Shown: positions 30,544 to 41,562, numbered from the stretch's first letter. The stretch is 64,000 bases of DNA from Azorinus chamasolen (GCA_963576725.1 OY755240.1:19307743-19371742); one strand, 5' to 3'. Program-made: numbers and translations. The notes: a model not told the origin generated them from the sequence alone.

Positions 30544-30900
30544 CAGTGGAACCTGTATATTGGGACCATGTAAATAATAGATATAGAGGTTGATAAGAGC
30601 AACTGGTTGCTTAATGCAGGATGAAAGTAATGCAGAAAGTAGGAGCTTTTTGCATTACTTTTGTCCTGCATTAGGCTACCATCTGTTTTAACCCTTTTCT
30701 TCATAACTTTTCACGCCTTTGCATACAGAGTAGATTCATATCAGATGGCTCCTGATTAGGGTCTGCTTTGTTTGCTTATAGTACACTTATAATAACTCTG
30801 ATTCCAAAATGTCCTGTGCTCATGATTTTTTATGCTATTATAAGAATTATTCCAATATCAATGATGTTGCTATTTCTCACATGAATACTCAACAGGTAGG
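30544..30900. repeat. F-like remnant running into a B3 remnant
   Basis: CAGTGGAACCTGTATATTGG, stem TGCAGGATGAAAGTAATGCA and complement up to CTACCATCTGT. At 30685 TTAACCCTTTTCTTCATAAC opens a B3 copy (GATGGCTCCTGATTAGG) ending near ACTCAACAGGTAGG. Confidence 0.55.
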
Positions 30901-30945
30901 AGATAAAACCCCTAATTATCACATAATTTTAATGGTCGTTGTTAA

Positions 30946-31173
30946 TTAACCCATTCCCTCTTAGGCTATTTTTAGATCCAACCTCTTTGAAGAAATCTAC
31001 CAAAAGGAGCATTTACTAGAGAAAAGGAAAGTTTTAGAATTGTGTAGTTTTTAAACAATTTTGATAAATAGAGCAGTTGCTCTTATAGAGCAAGTGCTCT
31101 ATTTATAACAAGGGTTTTAAAGAGTGACTTATACAGAGGCGTCAAAAAGTGCCAATATCAGCGAATTGGTTAG
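30946..31173. mobile_element. A MITE, mutated palindrome
   Basis: TTAACCCATTCCCTCTTAGG to AGCGAATTGGTTAG. The stem has several mismatches (GAGCAGTTGCTCTTATAGAG). Confidence 0.8.
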
Positions 31174-31275
31174 CAGGCTGTATGTGGAAAACTTGTACAT
31201 GTGGGATACTTATGTCTACATAGCTAGCTGTGGATATAATTTTTTGTCAAGGTAGCAGCAGTATAATTCTTTGCA

Positions 31276-31479
31276 CAGTAAAACCTCTCTATAACGGCCA
31301 CTAAATTGCATCAAGTATTTTGTGTTAAAGGCAGGTGGCTGCTTAAAGCAAGGTGAAAGTAAAACAGAACGCTCCTACAGGAGCGTTCTGTTTTACTTTC
31401 ACCTTGCTTTTAGCAGCCACCTACCCTAAATACCAGCTAATTAACACACTTTAGTGGCCACTATAGAGAGGTTTTACTG
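31276..31479. mobile_element. E MITE, copy 1
   Basis: 204 bp, CAGTAAAACCTCTCTATAAC to TATAGAGAGGTTTTACTG. Long near-perfect stem (GGTGGCTGCTTAAAGCAAGG), centre CGCTCCTACAGGAGCG. TA on the right only. Confidence 0.85.
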
Positions 31480-31489
31480 TATTTGTGAT

Positions 31490-31624
31490 ACACTAGAACT
31501 TGCCTGTAGCGACCATATAATAAATATAGATTGGAGTCTATAAGAGCAAGTGGTTGGTTAATGCAGGACCAAACAATGCAGAAAGCTCCTTTAATGTTTA
31601 TCCTGCATTAAGCTTCCTCCTGTT
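31490..31624. repeat. Decayed F-like hairpin
   Basis: CACTAGAACTTGCCTGTAGC, TGGTTAATGCAGGACCAAAC and GTTTATCCTGCATTAAGC. Right end replaced by a B2 start. Confidence 0.5.
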
Positions 31625-32110
31625 TTAACCCTTTCCTTGTTGAATGTTCATTTAACCCTTTCCTCCATAAATACGCCTTCCTGTATGCCTCTGCAAAAAC
31701 AACTTAATGAAACCATTGTGATTAATAGAGCATTATTTTGCTCCTATAGGAGCAAATGCTCTATTCATATCACAATGGTTTCAATTTACAAAATTCTAAA
31801 AAATTCCTTTTCTCTAGTTTATGCTCCTTTTCGGTAGATTTATTCAAAGAGGTTGGATCTAAAAATAGCCTATGAGGGAATGGGTTAAGAAATATGACAT
31901 TGTGAATATGAATGAGCCAAACTATATTAAAACATCAATAAAAAAGGATTTTTTTTTACTGTGACAGAGAGTGTAGAATCTGATCTATATAATGCCATAA
32001 GCAAGCAGAGCAGACCCTGATCAGTGGACTCCTACAGGAGGCCATCTGGTCTGGGTCTACTCTGTTTGCAAAGGCATTTGAAATTGTGTTAATATGAAGG
32101 AAAGAGGTAA
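31625..32110. mobile_element. B2 MITE split by an A element
   Basis: TTAACCCTTTCCTTGTTGAA to GTTCAT, then after the A element GAAATATGACATTGTGAATA through the stem (GGACTCCTACAGGAGG) to AAGGAAAGAGGTAA. Rejoining restores the TTCAT-TTAAG-AAATA context. Confidence 0.75.
31652..31888. mobile_element. A MITE, reverse, nested in B2
   Basis: TTAACCCTTTCCTCCATAAA to GAGGGAATGGGTTAA. Palindrome interrupted by short extra bases (CATTATTTTGCTCC on one arm, CATATC on the other). Confidence 0.85.
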
Positions 32111-32150
32111 AAACCCAGAAGTGAAGTTATTTTGGATAATAGTCATTGTA

Positions 32151-32331
32151 CAGTAAAATCTTTCAATAATGGCCACTAAATTGTGTTAATTATTTGGTAT
32201 AATAGGACAGGTGGCCCATTATGAGCGTTCTGTTTTACTTTCACCTTGCTTTAAGCAGCCACCTGCAGTGCCATGAACACAAAATACTTGATGTAATTTA
32301 GTGGTCGTTTTACTGTAGAAAGGTTTTACTG
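32151..32331. mobile_element. E MITE, left arm deleted
   Basis: CAGTAAAATCTTTCAATAATG to GAAAGGTTTTACTG, TA-flanked. Only the right stem arm (GAGCGTTCTGTTTTACTTTC) remains, and TTTTACTGTA is duplicated near the end. Confidence 0.7.
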
Positions 32332-32568
32332 TATTGTATTATGTGTACAGTTTGGACCGAGAATTGGTTACTAATGGCATCTCATCGAGATCTATATACA
32401 TGTATAATATTTAGGAAATTTCTTAGTTAATTTTCAATACCACCATACTTGCACTAAAACATAAATTTGAACACACAATCTCTACACTCCATCCGTTTGT
32501 AAAGCTGAATAAGTTAATTTGGCAATAATGTTAAATCTTCCATAGTCTGACTTGAGAACCAATACATT

Positions 32569-32782
32569 TTAACCCTTTCTCCATAAATACGACTTTCTAC
32601 GCCGCTGTAAAAGTCACCTGTTGAAACCAATGTGATAATTAGAGCATTTGCTCCTATATTTATCACAATGGTTTCAAATTACAAAATTCTAAAAAATTCC
32701 TTTTTCTCTAGTTAATGCTCCTTTTCGGTAGATTTATTCAAAGTGGTTGGATCTAAAAATAGCCTATGGAGGAAAGGGTTAT
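32569..32782. mobile_element. A MITE, one stem arm deleted
   Basis: TTAACCCTTTCTCCATAAAT to GGAGGAAAGGGTTAT. GAGCATTTGCTCCTATA joins TTTATCACAATGG directly. Confidence 0.8.
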
Positions 32783-32846
32783 CTGTTTCAATGCAGAATT
32801 ATCAAGAGTGGAGTAGTCCATTAGTGTTTAACACAGTATCAAATGC

Positions 32847-33096
32847 TTAACCCTTCGCTTGCTATTCACGTCAATATACCTACCTGTAAATAGTGAAGAC
32901 CCAGATGAGACAGCTCCTGCAGGAGCTGTCTCATCAGGGTCTGCACTATTTACAAGTTGATTGTGCAACCAGTGCACTCCACAGCAGTGATTGCACAGCG
33001 AAATACGTGTACACAGTGAAGATATATGTATTTATACAACAGGGCATGGGTAAAGAAGGAGAAATGTGTTTTAAAATTCAGCAAGAGAAGGGTTAA
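32847..33096 (+). mobile_element. C MITE, copy 4 (reference copy)
   Basis: 250 bp, TTAACCCTTCGCTTGCTATTC to AGCAAGAGAAGGGTTAA. Palindrome 32886-32953. Mismatches are A:A (32903/32936) and A:G (32896/32943). A 67-codon frame starting GTG is shared by other copies and is a property of the repeat. Confidence 0.9.
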
Positions 33097-33104
33097 AATT
33101 TGCT

Positions 33105-33222
33105 AGAGGGTGTTGAATGACAAACAGTGCAGAGCCTGATCAGGGGGCTCCTCTAGGAGCCCTCTGATCTGGGTCTACACTGTTTGCAAATGACAGTGAA
33201 TGAGTTTCCTGCATACAAAGGA
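33105..33222. repeat. D MITE, core only
   Basis: CAAACAGTGCAGAGCCTGATC, centre GGGCTCCTCTAGGAGCCC, GATCTGGGTCTACACTG. Distal part as far as GCATACAAAGG. Confidence 0.65.
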
Positions 33223-33463
33223 TTGATCATGATTTATTAACTTTTGTGACTGGCAGACGATCTCTTTTGATCTTCAAAACTTTCTTTTTTTTTATTTCAA
33301 AGTTTTTGATAACTTTGTGCTAATACTTGTAGAGGATGTTGAAAGTAGCTTTCACAAGAGATATTTTGAACATTTTATTACAGTGGCAATCCTTTTCTCC
33401 ATGAATATCCGTGTTAGAAATAATGTTATTATGAATATTAGGTTAATTGAATATAATAACATA

Positions 33464-36400
33464 CCGTATTTCCCCTTTCTATAGCGCCCTCCCTAATAGT
33501 AGCTCCCTCCCTATAATATACGCTTCGAAAAGCCATCGGGGGGGCCAACTTACCCACCCACCTCACCTCGAAGTCAAAAAGTTAGCGAAGAAAAAGAAAA
33601 CTCAATGCATCATCACTAGTAGTAATTAGGGAAAGCAAATTACACTGAAACTATTTTATCCTGTTGTTGCATACCGGTAGGTTATTAGCTCACTAATAGG
33701 TATTGTGAGGGGGCAGTGTCCGGCGTCCGTCGTCGTGCGTCGTGCGTATGTGCGTCGTGCGTATGTGCGTCGTGCGTCGTCAACAATTTACTTAAACATC
33801 TTCTTCTCTGAAACCACAAAGCCTAGAGCTTTGATATTTGGTATGTAGAATCATCTAATGGTCCTCTACAAAGATTGTTCAAATTATGTTCCCCGGGCCA
33901 AAAATGGCCCCGCCCTGGGGCTTATCAGTTTTTCTTAGGAAAATCTTTAAAAATCTTCTCCTCTGAAACCGTAAGGCCTAGACCTTTGATATTGGTATGT
34001 AGCATCATCTAATGGTCCTCTACATAGATTGTTCAAATTATGACCCCCGGACCAAAAATGGCCCCGCCCCGGGGCTTATCAGTTTTTCATAGGAAAATCT
34101 TTAAAAATCTTCTTCTCTGAAACCGTAAGGCCTAGACCTTTGATATTTGGTATGTAGCATCATCTAATGGTCCTCTACATAGATTGTTCAAATTATGACC
34201 CCCGGATCAAAAATAGCCCCGCCCCGGGGCTTATCAGTTTTTCATAGGAAAATCTTTAAAAATCTTCTTCTCTGAAACCGTAAGGCCTAGACCTTTGGTA
34301 TTTAGTATGTAGCATCATCTAATGGTCCTCTACCAAGATTGTTCAAATTATGACCCCCGGATCAAAAATAGCCCCGCCCCGGGGCTTATCAGTTTTTCAT
34401 AGGAAAATCTTTAAAAATCTTCTTCTCTGAAACCGTAAGGTCTAGACATTTGATATTTGGTATGTAGCATTATCTAATGGTCCTCTACCAAGATTGTTCA
34501 AATTATGACCCCCGGGCCAAAAATGGCCCCGCCCCGAGGCTTATCAGTTTTTCATAGGAAAATCTTTAAAAATCTTCTTCTCTGAAACCGTAAGGCCTAG
34601 ACATTTGATATCTGGTATGTAGCATTATCTAATGGATCTCTACAAAGATTGTTCAAATTATGTCCCCCGGACAAAAAATGGCCCCGCCCCGGGGCTTATC
34701 AGTTTTTCATAGGAAAATCTTTAAAAATCTTCTTCTCTGAAACCGTAAGGTCTAGACATTTGATATTTGGTATGTAGCATTATCTTATGGTCCTCTACAA
34801 AGATTGTTCAAATTATGACCCCCGGACCAAAAATGGCCCCGCCCTGGGGCTTATCAGTTTTTCATAGGAAAATCTTTAAAAATCTTCTTCTCAGAAACCG
34901 TAAGGCCTAGACCTTTGGTATTTAGTATGTAGCATCATCTAATGGTCCTCTACCAAGATTGTTCAAATTATGACCCCCGGGCCAAAAATGGCCCCGCCCC
35001 GGGGCTTATCAGTTTTTCATAGGAAAATCTTTAAAAATCTTCTTCTCTGAAATCGTAAGGTCTAGACATTTGATATTTGGTATGTAGCATTATCTAATGG
35101 ACCTCTACAAAGATTGTTCAAATTATGTCCCCCGGACCAAAAATGGCCCCGCCCCGGGGCTAATCATTTTTCTATAGGAAAACCTTTAAAAAATCTTCTC
35201 CTCTGAAACCGTAAGGCCTAGACCTTTGATATTTGGTATGTAGCATCATCTAACGGTCCTCTACAAAGATTGTCAAAATATGAACCCCGGACCAAAAATG
35301 GCCCCGCCCCGGGGCTTATCAGTTTCTCATAGGAAAATCTTTAAAAATCTTCTTCTCTGAAACCGTAAGGCCTAGACCTTTGGTATTTAGTATGTAGCAT
35401 TATTTAATGGTCCTCTACAAAGATTGTTAAAATTATGACCCGCGGACCAAAAATGGCCCCGCCCCAGGGCTTATCAGCTTTTCATAGGAAAATCTTTAAA
35501 AATCTTCTTCTCTGAAACTGTAAGGCCTAGACCATTGATATTTGGTATGTAGCATGATCTAATGTTCCTCTACAAAGATTATTTAAATTATGACCCCTGG
35601 ACCAAATATGGCCCGCCCCGGGGCTTATCAGTTTTTCATAGGAAAATCTTTAAAAATCTTCTTCTCTGAAACCGTAAGGCCTAGACATTTGATATTTGGT
35701 ATGTAGCATCATCTATTGGTCCTCTACAAAGATTGGTCAAATTATGACCCCTTGACCAAAATGGCCCCGCCTGGGGGCTTATCAGTTTTTCAGAAAAAGC
35801 TTCTTCTCTGAAATCCGTAAGGCCTAGACCTTTGATATTTGGTATGTAGTATCGTCTAATGGTCCTCTACAAAGATTGTTCAAACTATGACCCCCAGACC
35901 AAAAATGGCCCCGGCCCCTGGCTTATCAGTTTTTCATAGGAAAATCTTTAAAAATCTTCTCCTAAACTGTAAGGCATAGACCTTTGAAATTTAGTATTTA
36001 TTATCATCTAATGGTTTTCTACCAAAATTGTTCAAATTATGACCCCTGGACCAAAATGGCACCGCCCCTGGCTTATCAGTTTTTCATAGGAAAATCTTTA
36101 AAATCTCCTGTGAAATTGTAAGGCCCGAAACTTTGAAACTTATATGAAGCATCATCTAATGTTCCTTTATTTAGATTGTTCAAATTTGAAACTCAAGGCC
36201 TAAAATTATGGCCCTTGGTTTTATATTGGCCCCAATCTGAAGCTTACTTATTTTTACATAGAAATACAGTGTATGCATATGTCTATAGAAACCAGGTGAG
36301 CGATTTAGGGCCATCATGGCCCTCTTGTTTTGTTTCTCTTCGACTTGCTATGTTTGCAAAAAGCGTTGGTATCTGATTATTCAGTGCTGTAAACCATGTA

Positions 36401-36979
36401 TACATGTCACTTCTGCAAGCAATTTGGTTTCCATTAATAACACCAACTCACCTACATATCGCTCTTTAATTCTAATTTTAAAACTGTCACTATTTCCCAT
36501 ACCTAATGGAAAGGTGATTCTGTTTTCTCCACTTGCCTAACGGATTAAACCAATGTTTGTTCATTCTCAATTTCCGTCTTCGTCCAGTGTCCCCCATTTC
36601 TGTGTAGTGCATATTCTACAGTAGTATTTTACAAGTATTACGGTAAAGCGGAAGGGTCTTCGAACATTTCCATTTAGACCGTACCTACACACCCGTAACT
36701 TCCGTTGATAATTTTACTGCAGAGCAGTCTAGCGGAAGTTGAACCTTGAAAGGTAAATACGATTCTTACTTTCACTTTAAAAGTCATAAATCTACCGAAA
36801 GATTAAGTTTGAAATAAATGATTTCGGTCAACAAATGAACCTAGAAGGATGTCTGCGGATTATTTCAAGTGTTATATCGGCGCAAATATGATTAAATTTC
36901 AGAGTATGCAATGTATCATTCTTTAGCCTATACAGTCTTTTTGCATCGCGCCCGGGAGCGTCTATAAGAGGAAATACGG
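33464..36979. mobile_element. TA-target element with CCGTATTTCC ends
   Basis: CCGTATTTCCCCTTTCTATAG and GGAGCGTCTATAAGAGGAAATACGG (complement CCGTATTTCCTCTTATAG) are inverted ends bordered by TA. The interior holds an HL array. About 600 bp near the right end (36332-36950) show no recognisable transposase, though that stretch is otherwise unexplained. Confidence 0.65.
33690..36331 (+). mobile_element. HL element with about 15 tandem 155-bp monomers
   Basis: 5' end GCTCACTAATAGGTATTGTG and CGTCCGTCGTCGTGCGTCG. Monomers start CATAGGAAAATCTTTAAAAA and contain GAAACCGTAAGGCCTAGACC and GCCCCGCCCCGGGGC. The 3' end is hairpin AGGGCCATCATGGCCCT followed by CTTGTTTT. Layout matches bivalve pearl-type repeats. 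Confidence 0.75.
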
Positions 36980-37261
36980 TAATAGTATGGTCATGGGAAT
37001 GTTTGGCATTGGCAGAAACTGTGGAATCAGATCTGTATCAAGTCATAAGCAAACAACGCAGACTCTGATCAGACGGCTCCTATAGGAGCCGTCTGATCTG
37101 AGTCTACTCTGTTTGTAAAGGGGTAGACACACTTGTGGCCAATTTTGTGATTACCAGTTCAAACAGTTTTGACAGAGGGGAACTTTGCATTTCATCGAGT
37201 TCTATACTGTTTGATACTCTGCTTGTTTGAAGTGGAATGGAGAAAATTGTAGCAGACAGCA

Positions 37262-37340
37262 ATTTTTGCAGACCTTGATTAGAGGGCTCCTAGAGGAGCC
37301 CTGATCTCATCAGGGTCAGCACTGTATGCAAAGGAGTCAT
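37262..37340. repeat. D MITE core
   Basis: GCAGACCTTGATTAGAGGGC, centre CTCCTAGAGGAG, then CTCATCAGGGTCAGCACTG. The flank (TTGTAGCAGACAGCAATTTT) is I-like, perhaps a composite. Confidence 0.5.
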
Positions 37341-37484
37341 TAGTGACTTATTGTTTCCGGGGCGAGCGGCACACTGAAATGGCTAATGGTCATGGCTGTT
37401 CCATGTAACTCATTGCACACAAAGTAAATATCATCTGCCAGATTTTTTTTTAGCTCTTGCAATTCTCATTGCAATTTTTGTCTT

Positions 37485-37735
37485 TTAACCCTTTACTCAA
37501 TACTCTTTTCTACGCCTTTGCAAACTCTGTAGTCCCAGATGAGATTGCTCCTGTAGGAGCCGTCTGATAGGGTCGGCTCAGTGTTTGCTTATGATGTAAT
37601 ATAGATATGATTCTACAGTTTCTGCCATGGCCAGAAACTCTTGTGTCCATGTGCTATTATCACAAATAATCTAAATGATATTCATGATGTCACTATTTCT
37701 GACATAAATAGTCATTTGCTCCATTATATAAAATA
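37485..37735. mobile_element. B3 MITE, right end decayed
   Basis: TTAACCCTTTACTCAATACT, stem with GCTCCTGTAGGAGC, TTCTACAGTTTCTGCCATGG, GATATTCATGATGTCAC. Closely followed by an A element. Confidence 0.7.
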
Positions 37736-37739
37736 CATC

Positions 37740-37968
37740 TTAACCCTTTCCCTGATATTGACGACATTTGACGACTCTGTAAAAGTCACTTTGTGAAACC
37801 ATTGTGATAAATAGAGCATTTGCTCCTATAGGAGCAAATGCTCTATTTATCACAATGGTTTCAAGCTACAAAATTCTATAATTTTCCTTTTCTCTAATTA
37901 ATGCTCCTTTTCGGTAGATTTATTCAAAGTGGTTGGATCTAAAAATAGCCTATGAGGGAATGGGTTAA
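37740..37968. mobile_element. A MITE, reverse, complete
   Basis: TTAACCCTTTCCCTGATATTG to GAGGGAATGGGTTAA, with a perfect 68-bp palindrome. Confidence 0.88.
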
Positions 37969-38034
37969 TATGCTTTTGCAAATAGAGTAGACTCTGATCA
38001 AATGGCTCCTGATTTTGGTCTACTTTGATTGCCC
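37969..38034. repeat. B-family core remnant
   Basis: TTTGCAAATAGAGTAGACTC, GGCTCCTGATTTTGG and TCTACTTTGATTGCC. Squeezed between two A elements. Confidence 0.5.
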
Positions 38035-38268
38035 TTAACCCATTCCCGCATATTGACGCCTTTTGACCCTTCTGTGAAAGTCACTTTGTGAAACCATTGT
38101 GATAAATAGAACATTAATTTTGCTCCACAGGAGCAAATGCTCTATTTATCACAATGGTTTCAAAACTACACAATTCTGAAACTTTCCTTTTCTCTAGTTA
38201 ATGCTCCTTTTTGGTAGATTTAATCAAAGAGGATAGGTCTAAAAATAGCCTATGCAGGAATGGGTTAA
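38035..38268. mobile_element. A MITE, reverse
   Basis: TTAACCCATTCCCGCATATTG to GCAGGAATGGGTTAA. One stem arm has extra bases (ACATTAATTTTGCTCC). Confidence 0.85.
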
Positions 38269-38536
38269 AATAATACATGTATAGATCTCCTTCTACATTC
38301 CTTTGTTCATATTCATTTAATTAATATTCATGATATCACTATTTCTTACATGAATAATCATCAAATACATGTAAAGGGTTTTTAAGCATCCAAAGACTTA
38401 TAGCTGCTTGGGTATTGAAAATTGGAAGTTAAATGGAACTTTTCTTATCGTACTTTGTAGATGCCTTGCGTTACATACAGTTATTTGATTTGTATCAAAC
38501 TGTTTTGCAGATACAAGGGATAAGTTAAGCAGCAAT

Positions 38537-38752
38537 TTAACTCTTTCGCAGCCGATGGCGAATATGTAATTATTCATGCAAATAGTTTGGATCCAGATGA
38601 GACGCCAATTTACTTGTTGTCTCATCAGAATTTAAACTGTTTGATATTAAGATTAATTTTTATCATAAAAAGGGGAAGACATTTTTAAAAATGAAAATTG
38701 TAGCAGACGACAAATTTTGCAGACGACAATACATGGCAGCGAAAGGAGTTCA
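38537..38752. mobile_element. I MITE, copy 3
   Basis: TTAACTCTTTCGCAGCCGATG to GGCAGCGAAAGGAGTTCAA. Stem AATAGTTTGGATCCAGATGA, decayed inner dyad. GCAGACGACAAATTTTGC in the distal half. Confidence 0.75.
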
Positions 38753-39134
38753 AGGGATCACATGAATAAAAGATGGAAGATTAGGAAATGTAGACATAGG
38801 ATTTCCTGTAATTTGTCTCTGAAGTTGACTTATGTTGTCTGGCTATATATAGTTCATCTCCTTTTTCGAAGTTGCCTTATCTCTGTAGTCTTGTTTTCTG
38901 CACCATCAGACTTTCAACATCTTTAGAACCAAATTCATAGAAAAGAATGTTTTATTTCCAAAATACCATAATCCTTGATATTCTAAACAAGAATTATGTC
39001 CCTTTGGAAATATTGTAGTTTTCGCTCAAAGAAAAGCACTCACATCAACTGTATGCCATTATAAAAAATGTGGGATGAGATTTGTTGTGTTGATTCAATT
39101 GAGATGTTCAGTACTTCTAAGTGTCTGGATAGGG
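38753..39134. other. No recognised feature
   Basis: AT-rich sequence with ACAAGAATTATGTCCCTTTG near 38989. The short open frames carry no recognisable domain. Confidence 0.4.
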
Positions 39135-39593
39135 TTTTACCCTTTCCCTCTGTTTTATATTTATTCTAAATTTTGATACCTACTGAATATTCACGGACAA
39201 AAATATAAAATGACACAGTGAAAGTGGAACATTGTAACCATTTTAGAAACTAAAGAAACAGAACTATCAAATTCCATTAGTAAACAGAGCTGACCCTAAT
39301 CAGACGGCTCCTATAGAAGCCGTCTGATCTGGGTATTCTCCGTTTTCAAACGCGTCAAAACAATTATATAAAGTAGAACCCCTCTTATGCGACCACTTAA
39401 TGAATAAACATGGGTGTCTTTATAAGCAGGTGGTTGCTTAATGCTGGGCAAAAGTAATGCAGAAAGCTCCTAGGAGCTTTCTGCATTACTTTTGTCCTGC
39501 ATTAAGCTACCACCTGCATCTAGCACCCAGAATTATACCTCTTTTAGGTGGTCGCATTAGCGGGGTTTTACTGTATATGAGGGAAAGAGTTAA
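39135..39593. mobile_element. B1 MITE, reverse, split by an F element
   Basis: TTTTACCCTTTCCCTCTGTT, CCTACTGAATATTCACGG, centre GGCTCCTATAGAAGCC, ACAATTATA; after the F element it finishes TATGAGGGAAAGAGTTAA. Confidence 0.75.
39370..39573. mobile_element. F MITE, complete
   Basis: AAGTAGAACCCCTCTTATGC to GCATTAGCGGGGTTTTACTG, TA-flanked. Stem TGCTGGGCAAAAGTAATGCA and complement, centre AGCTCCTAGGAGCT. Confidence 0.8.
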
Positions 39594-39602
39594 AGTGTTT
39601 TA

Positions 39603-39730
39603 CTTTACCCTGTACTTCAATTGATAGAAATGCTTTTTTCACACCTTTGCAAACAGAGTAAATCGAGATGACTCCTGTAGTATAATATTGTCTGATCCAG
39701 GTCTGCTTTGTTTGCTTATGACATTATATA
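39603..39730. repeat. B3 MITE, interrupted at its right side
   Basis: TACCCTGTACTTCAATTGAT, GCAAACAGAGTAAATCGAG, weak centre, GGTCTGCTTTGTTTGCTTA, then TATA at an E element. Confidence 0.5.
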
Positions 39731-39937
39731 CATTAAAACCTCTCTATAATAAACGGCAACTAAATTGTGTTCATTAATTGGTATTTAGGGCAGGTGGCTG
39801 CTTATAGCAAGGTGAAAGTAAACACAACGCTCCTATAGGAGCATTGTGTTTTAGTTGCATCTTGCTTTAAGTAGCCACCTGCCTTTAACACAAAATACTT
39901 GATGTAATATAGTGGCCGTTATAGAGAGGTTTTACTG
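39731..39937. mobile_element. E MITE, copy 2
   Basis: CATTAAAACCTCTCTATAAT to TATAGAGAGGTTTTACTG, TA on both sides. Centre CGCTCCTATAGGAGCA. Separates a B3 fragment from an H fragment. Confidence 0.8.
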
Positions 39938-39941
39938 TACT

Positions 39942-40055
39942 GTAACAACTCTTTAGAATCGTCTCTTCTAAAAGTGTGGTTACAGTATAGGATTTGGTTG
40001 AGAAATGACGATTTTAGTATTTGGGTATGCACCTTTATCTGTAACTCTGCATATG
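39942..40055. repeat. H foldback, one side
   Basis: AACAACTCTTTAGAATCGTC, collapsed loop, ACAGTATAGGATTTGGTTGA, then GGGTATGCACCTTTATCTG and TAACTCTG. Confidence 0.6.
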
Positions 40056-40129
40056 ACACAGATCCCCTCCCCTTCCCCCTGGTTATATTGTCCCTATAAA
40101 TCAAGCACTTTTCAATATATATTATAAAT

Positions 40130-40800
40130 CATAGTGAACAAAATTTCGATTTCAAAGCTCCATAACTCTGGTAATCATAGCGTCTTGGACGCTGCAGTAT
40201 TCTTTGCATGGTATCAATCTGATATTGAATAAGTTTGCTTTGGCATGGAATTGTGTGTCTATAAGGGAAGGTATTAAAACTCTTATAACACTCTTGCATA
40301 AGGTCATCCGACACTCGCTTCTTTGAGTATTTTCGTTCATGTTATGTTCACGTGATTTCTTCATGTGACTGATATTTGTATATTCTTAATTGCGTCCTTC
40401 TTACGCATTGCTATATTTTGTGGGTTTCGTTGATTTTTGCACATACCAAGCCGAGGCTTATGTTACAAAGCATTTTCACGTCAGATAATTATAGTATACC
40501 ACAAATGGTTTCGGATGCCATGTTATTAAACACCTTTTGTAGCCATCAAATGCAGGTCAATAAATTGCACTATTTTGTCAGGTCGGCGTGGGTACCATGG
40601 GTTAGGCTGTACATGTGGAACACCACCTTTGTATTCTATTTCTTCGCAAAGAATACAAAAATAGAACAAATATTCCCTTCTTTCCTTCTTTACGCACATC
40701 TTCACATCTTGTTGTTCAGTTGTGAAATTATAAAGCAGAAGAATATACTTGCTCTGTGTAAATCTGTCATGATTTGCAGGATCTAATTTTACTGCTGACT
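40130..40800. other. Repeat-poor unique stretch
   Basis: The longest piece here without family repeats. A 136-codon plus-strand frame begins only with TTG and has no recognisable domain; opposite-strand frames are short. A small hairpin TTTGTATTCT/AGAATACAAA lies near 40628-40660. No splice model was convincing. Confidence 0.35.
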
Positions 40801-40856
40801 AAAATAAAATATATACACCTCTGTATCTTTGATTGATCTGTCTGTAGCTAGTTCGT

Positions 40857-41090
40857 TTAACCCATTCTCTCATAGGCTATTTTTAGATCCAACCTCTTTG
40901 AATAAATCTACCGAAAAGGAGCATTAATTAGAGAAAAGGACAATTTTTACAATTCTGTAGTTTGAAACCATTGTGATAAATAGAGCATTTGCTCCTATAG
41001 GAGCAAATGCTCTATTTATCACAATGGTTAAATTCAATAGGTGATTTTTACAGAGGCATAGAAAGGTGTGTTTATGGAGGAAAATATTAA
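40857..41090. mobile_element. A MITE
   Basis: TTAACCCATTCTCTCATAGG to GGAGGAAAATATTAA. Palindrome perfect to CACAATGGTT. Confidence 0.85.
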
Positions 41091-41375
41091 CCCATACATG
41101 CCAAGTACCACCAAAATTTGATGCAGGGAAACAGTGTTAACAAAGATCATTGGGCCCAAAGATCAATGTCTGCACTATTTGCCTTGCAAGCTAAGTTCGC
41201 AAAGGTCACATCAGCAAAAAGATTTCTTGCAGAAAATTGACCCTTTAACCCTTTGAATGTGGGAAATGTGGGGCACTGTCATTTAAAAACCGTGTAGACC
41301 CAGATCAGATGGCTCCTAGGGGAGCCCTCTGATCAGGGTCTGCATTTTTTGTCATTCAAAATTCCCTAGCAAGTT
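41091..41375. repeat. Two D-type remnants in series
   Basis: First: CCCATACATGCCAAGTACC, GCACTATTTGCC. Second: TTAACCCTTTGAATGTGGG, GACCCAGATCAGATGGCTCC, CTAGGGGAGCCCTCTGATC. Confidence 0.5.
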
Positions 41376-41384
41376 TAATCCAAA

Positions 41385-41562
41385 AATTACTCCATAAATA
41401 CACCTGTTAACGTTAACACAGTAGATGCAGATCAGATGGCTCTTGTGGGAGGCGTTCAAACTGGGTCTGCTCAGTTTGCTTATGGAATAATATAGAAGTG
41501 ATTTTACAGTTTGTACCTTGGCTAATGAATACTCATAAATATTCATAAGGTTGAGGGTTTAA
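41385..41562. repeat. B3 MITE, decayed
   Basis: AAAATTACTCCATAAATACAC, GTAGATGCAGATCAGATGGC, GGTCTGCTCAGTTTGCTTATG, ATACTCATAAATATTCATAA. Hairpin weak. Confidence 0.5.

Larger units (their letters stand above)
33388..37120. mobile_element. B2 MITE split by a 3.5-kb element
   Basis: Left CAATCCTTTTCTCCATGAAT to GAATATAATAACATA. Right TAATAGTATGGTCATGGG, GGCAGAAACTGTGGAATC, palindrome centre GGCTCCTATAGGAGCC, ending about 37120. Confidence 0.65.

Noticed and set aside
32893..33096. Conserved 66-67-residue frame (LLQELSHQGLHYLQV) found in most C copies
   Set aside because: It starts with GTG, spans the palindrome and is kept only because the DNA repeat is. Decayed copies lose it, with no sign of codon-level constraint.
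40376..40786. 136-residue plus-strand frame
   Set aside because: No ATG start, no recognisable domain and no supporting splice or promoter signals.
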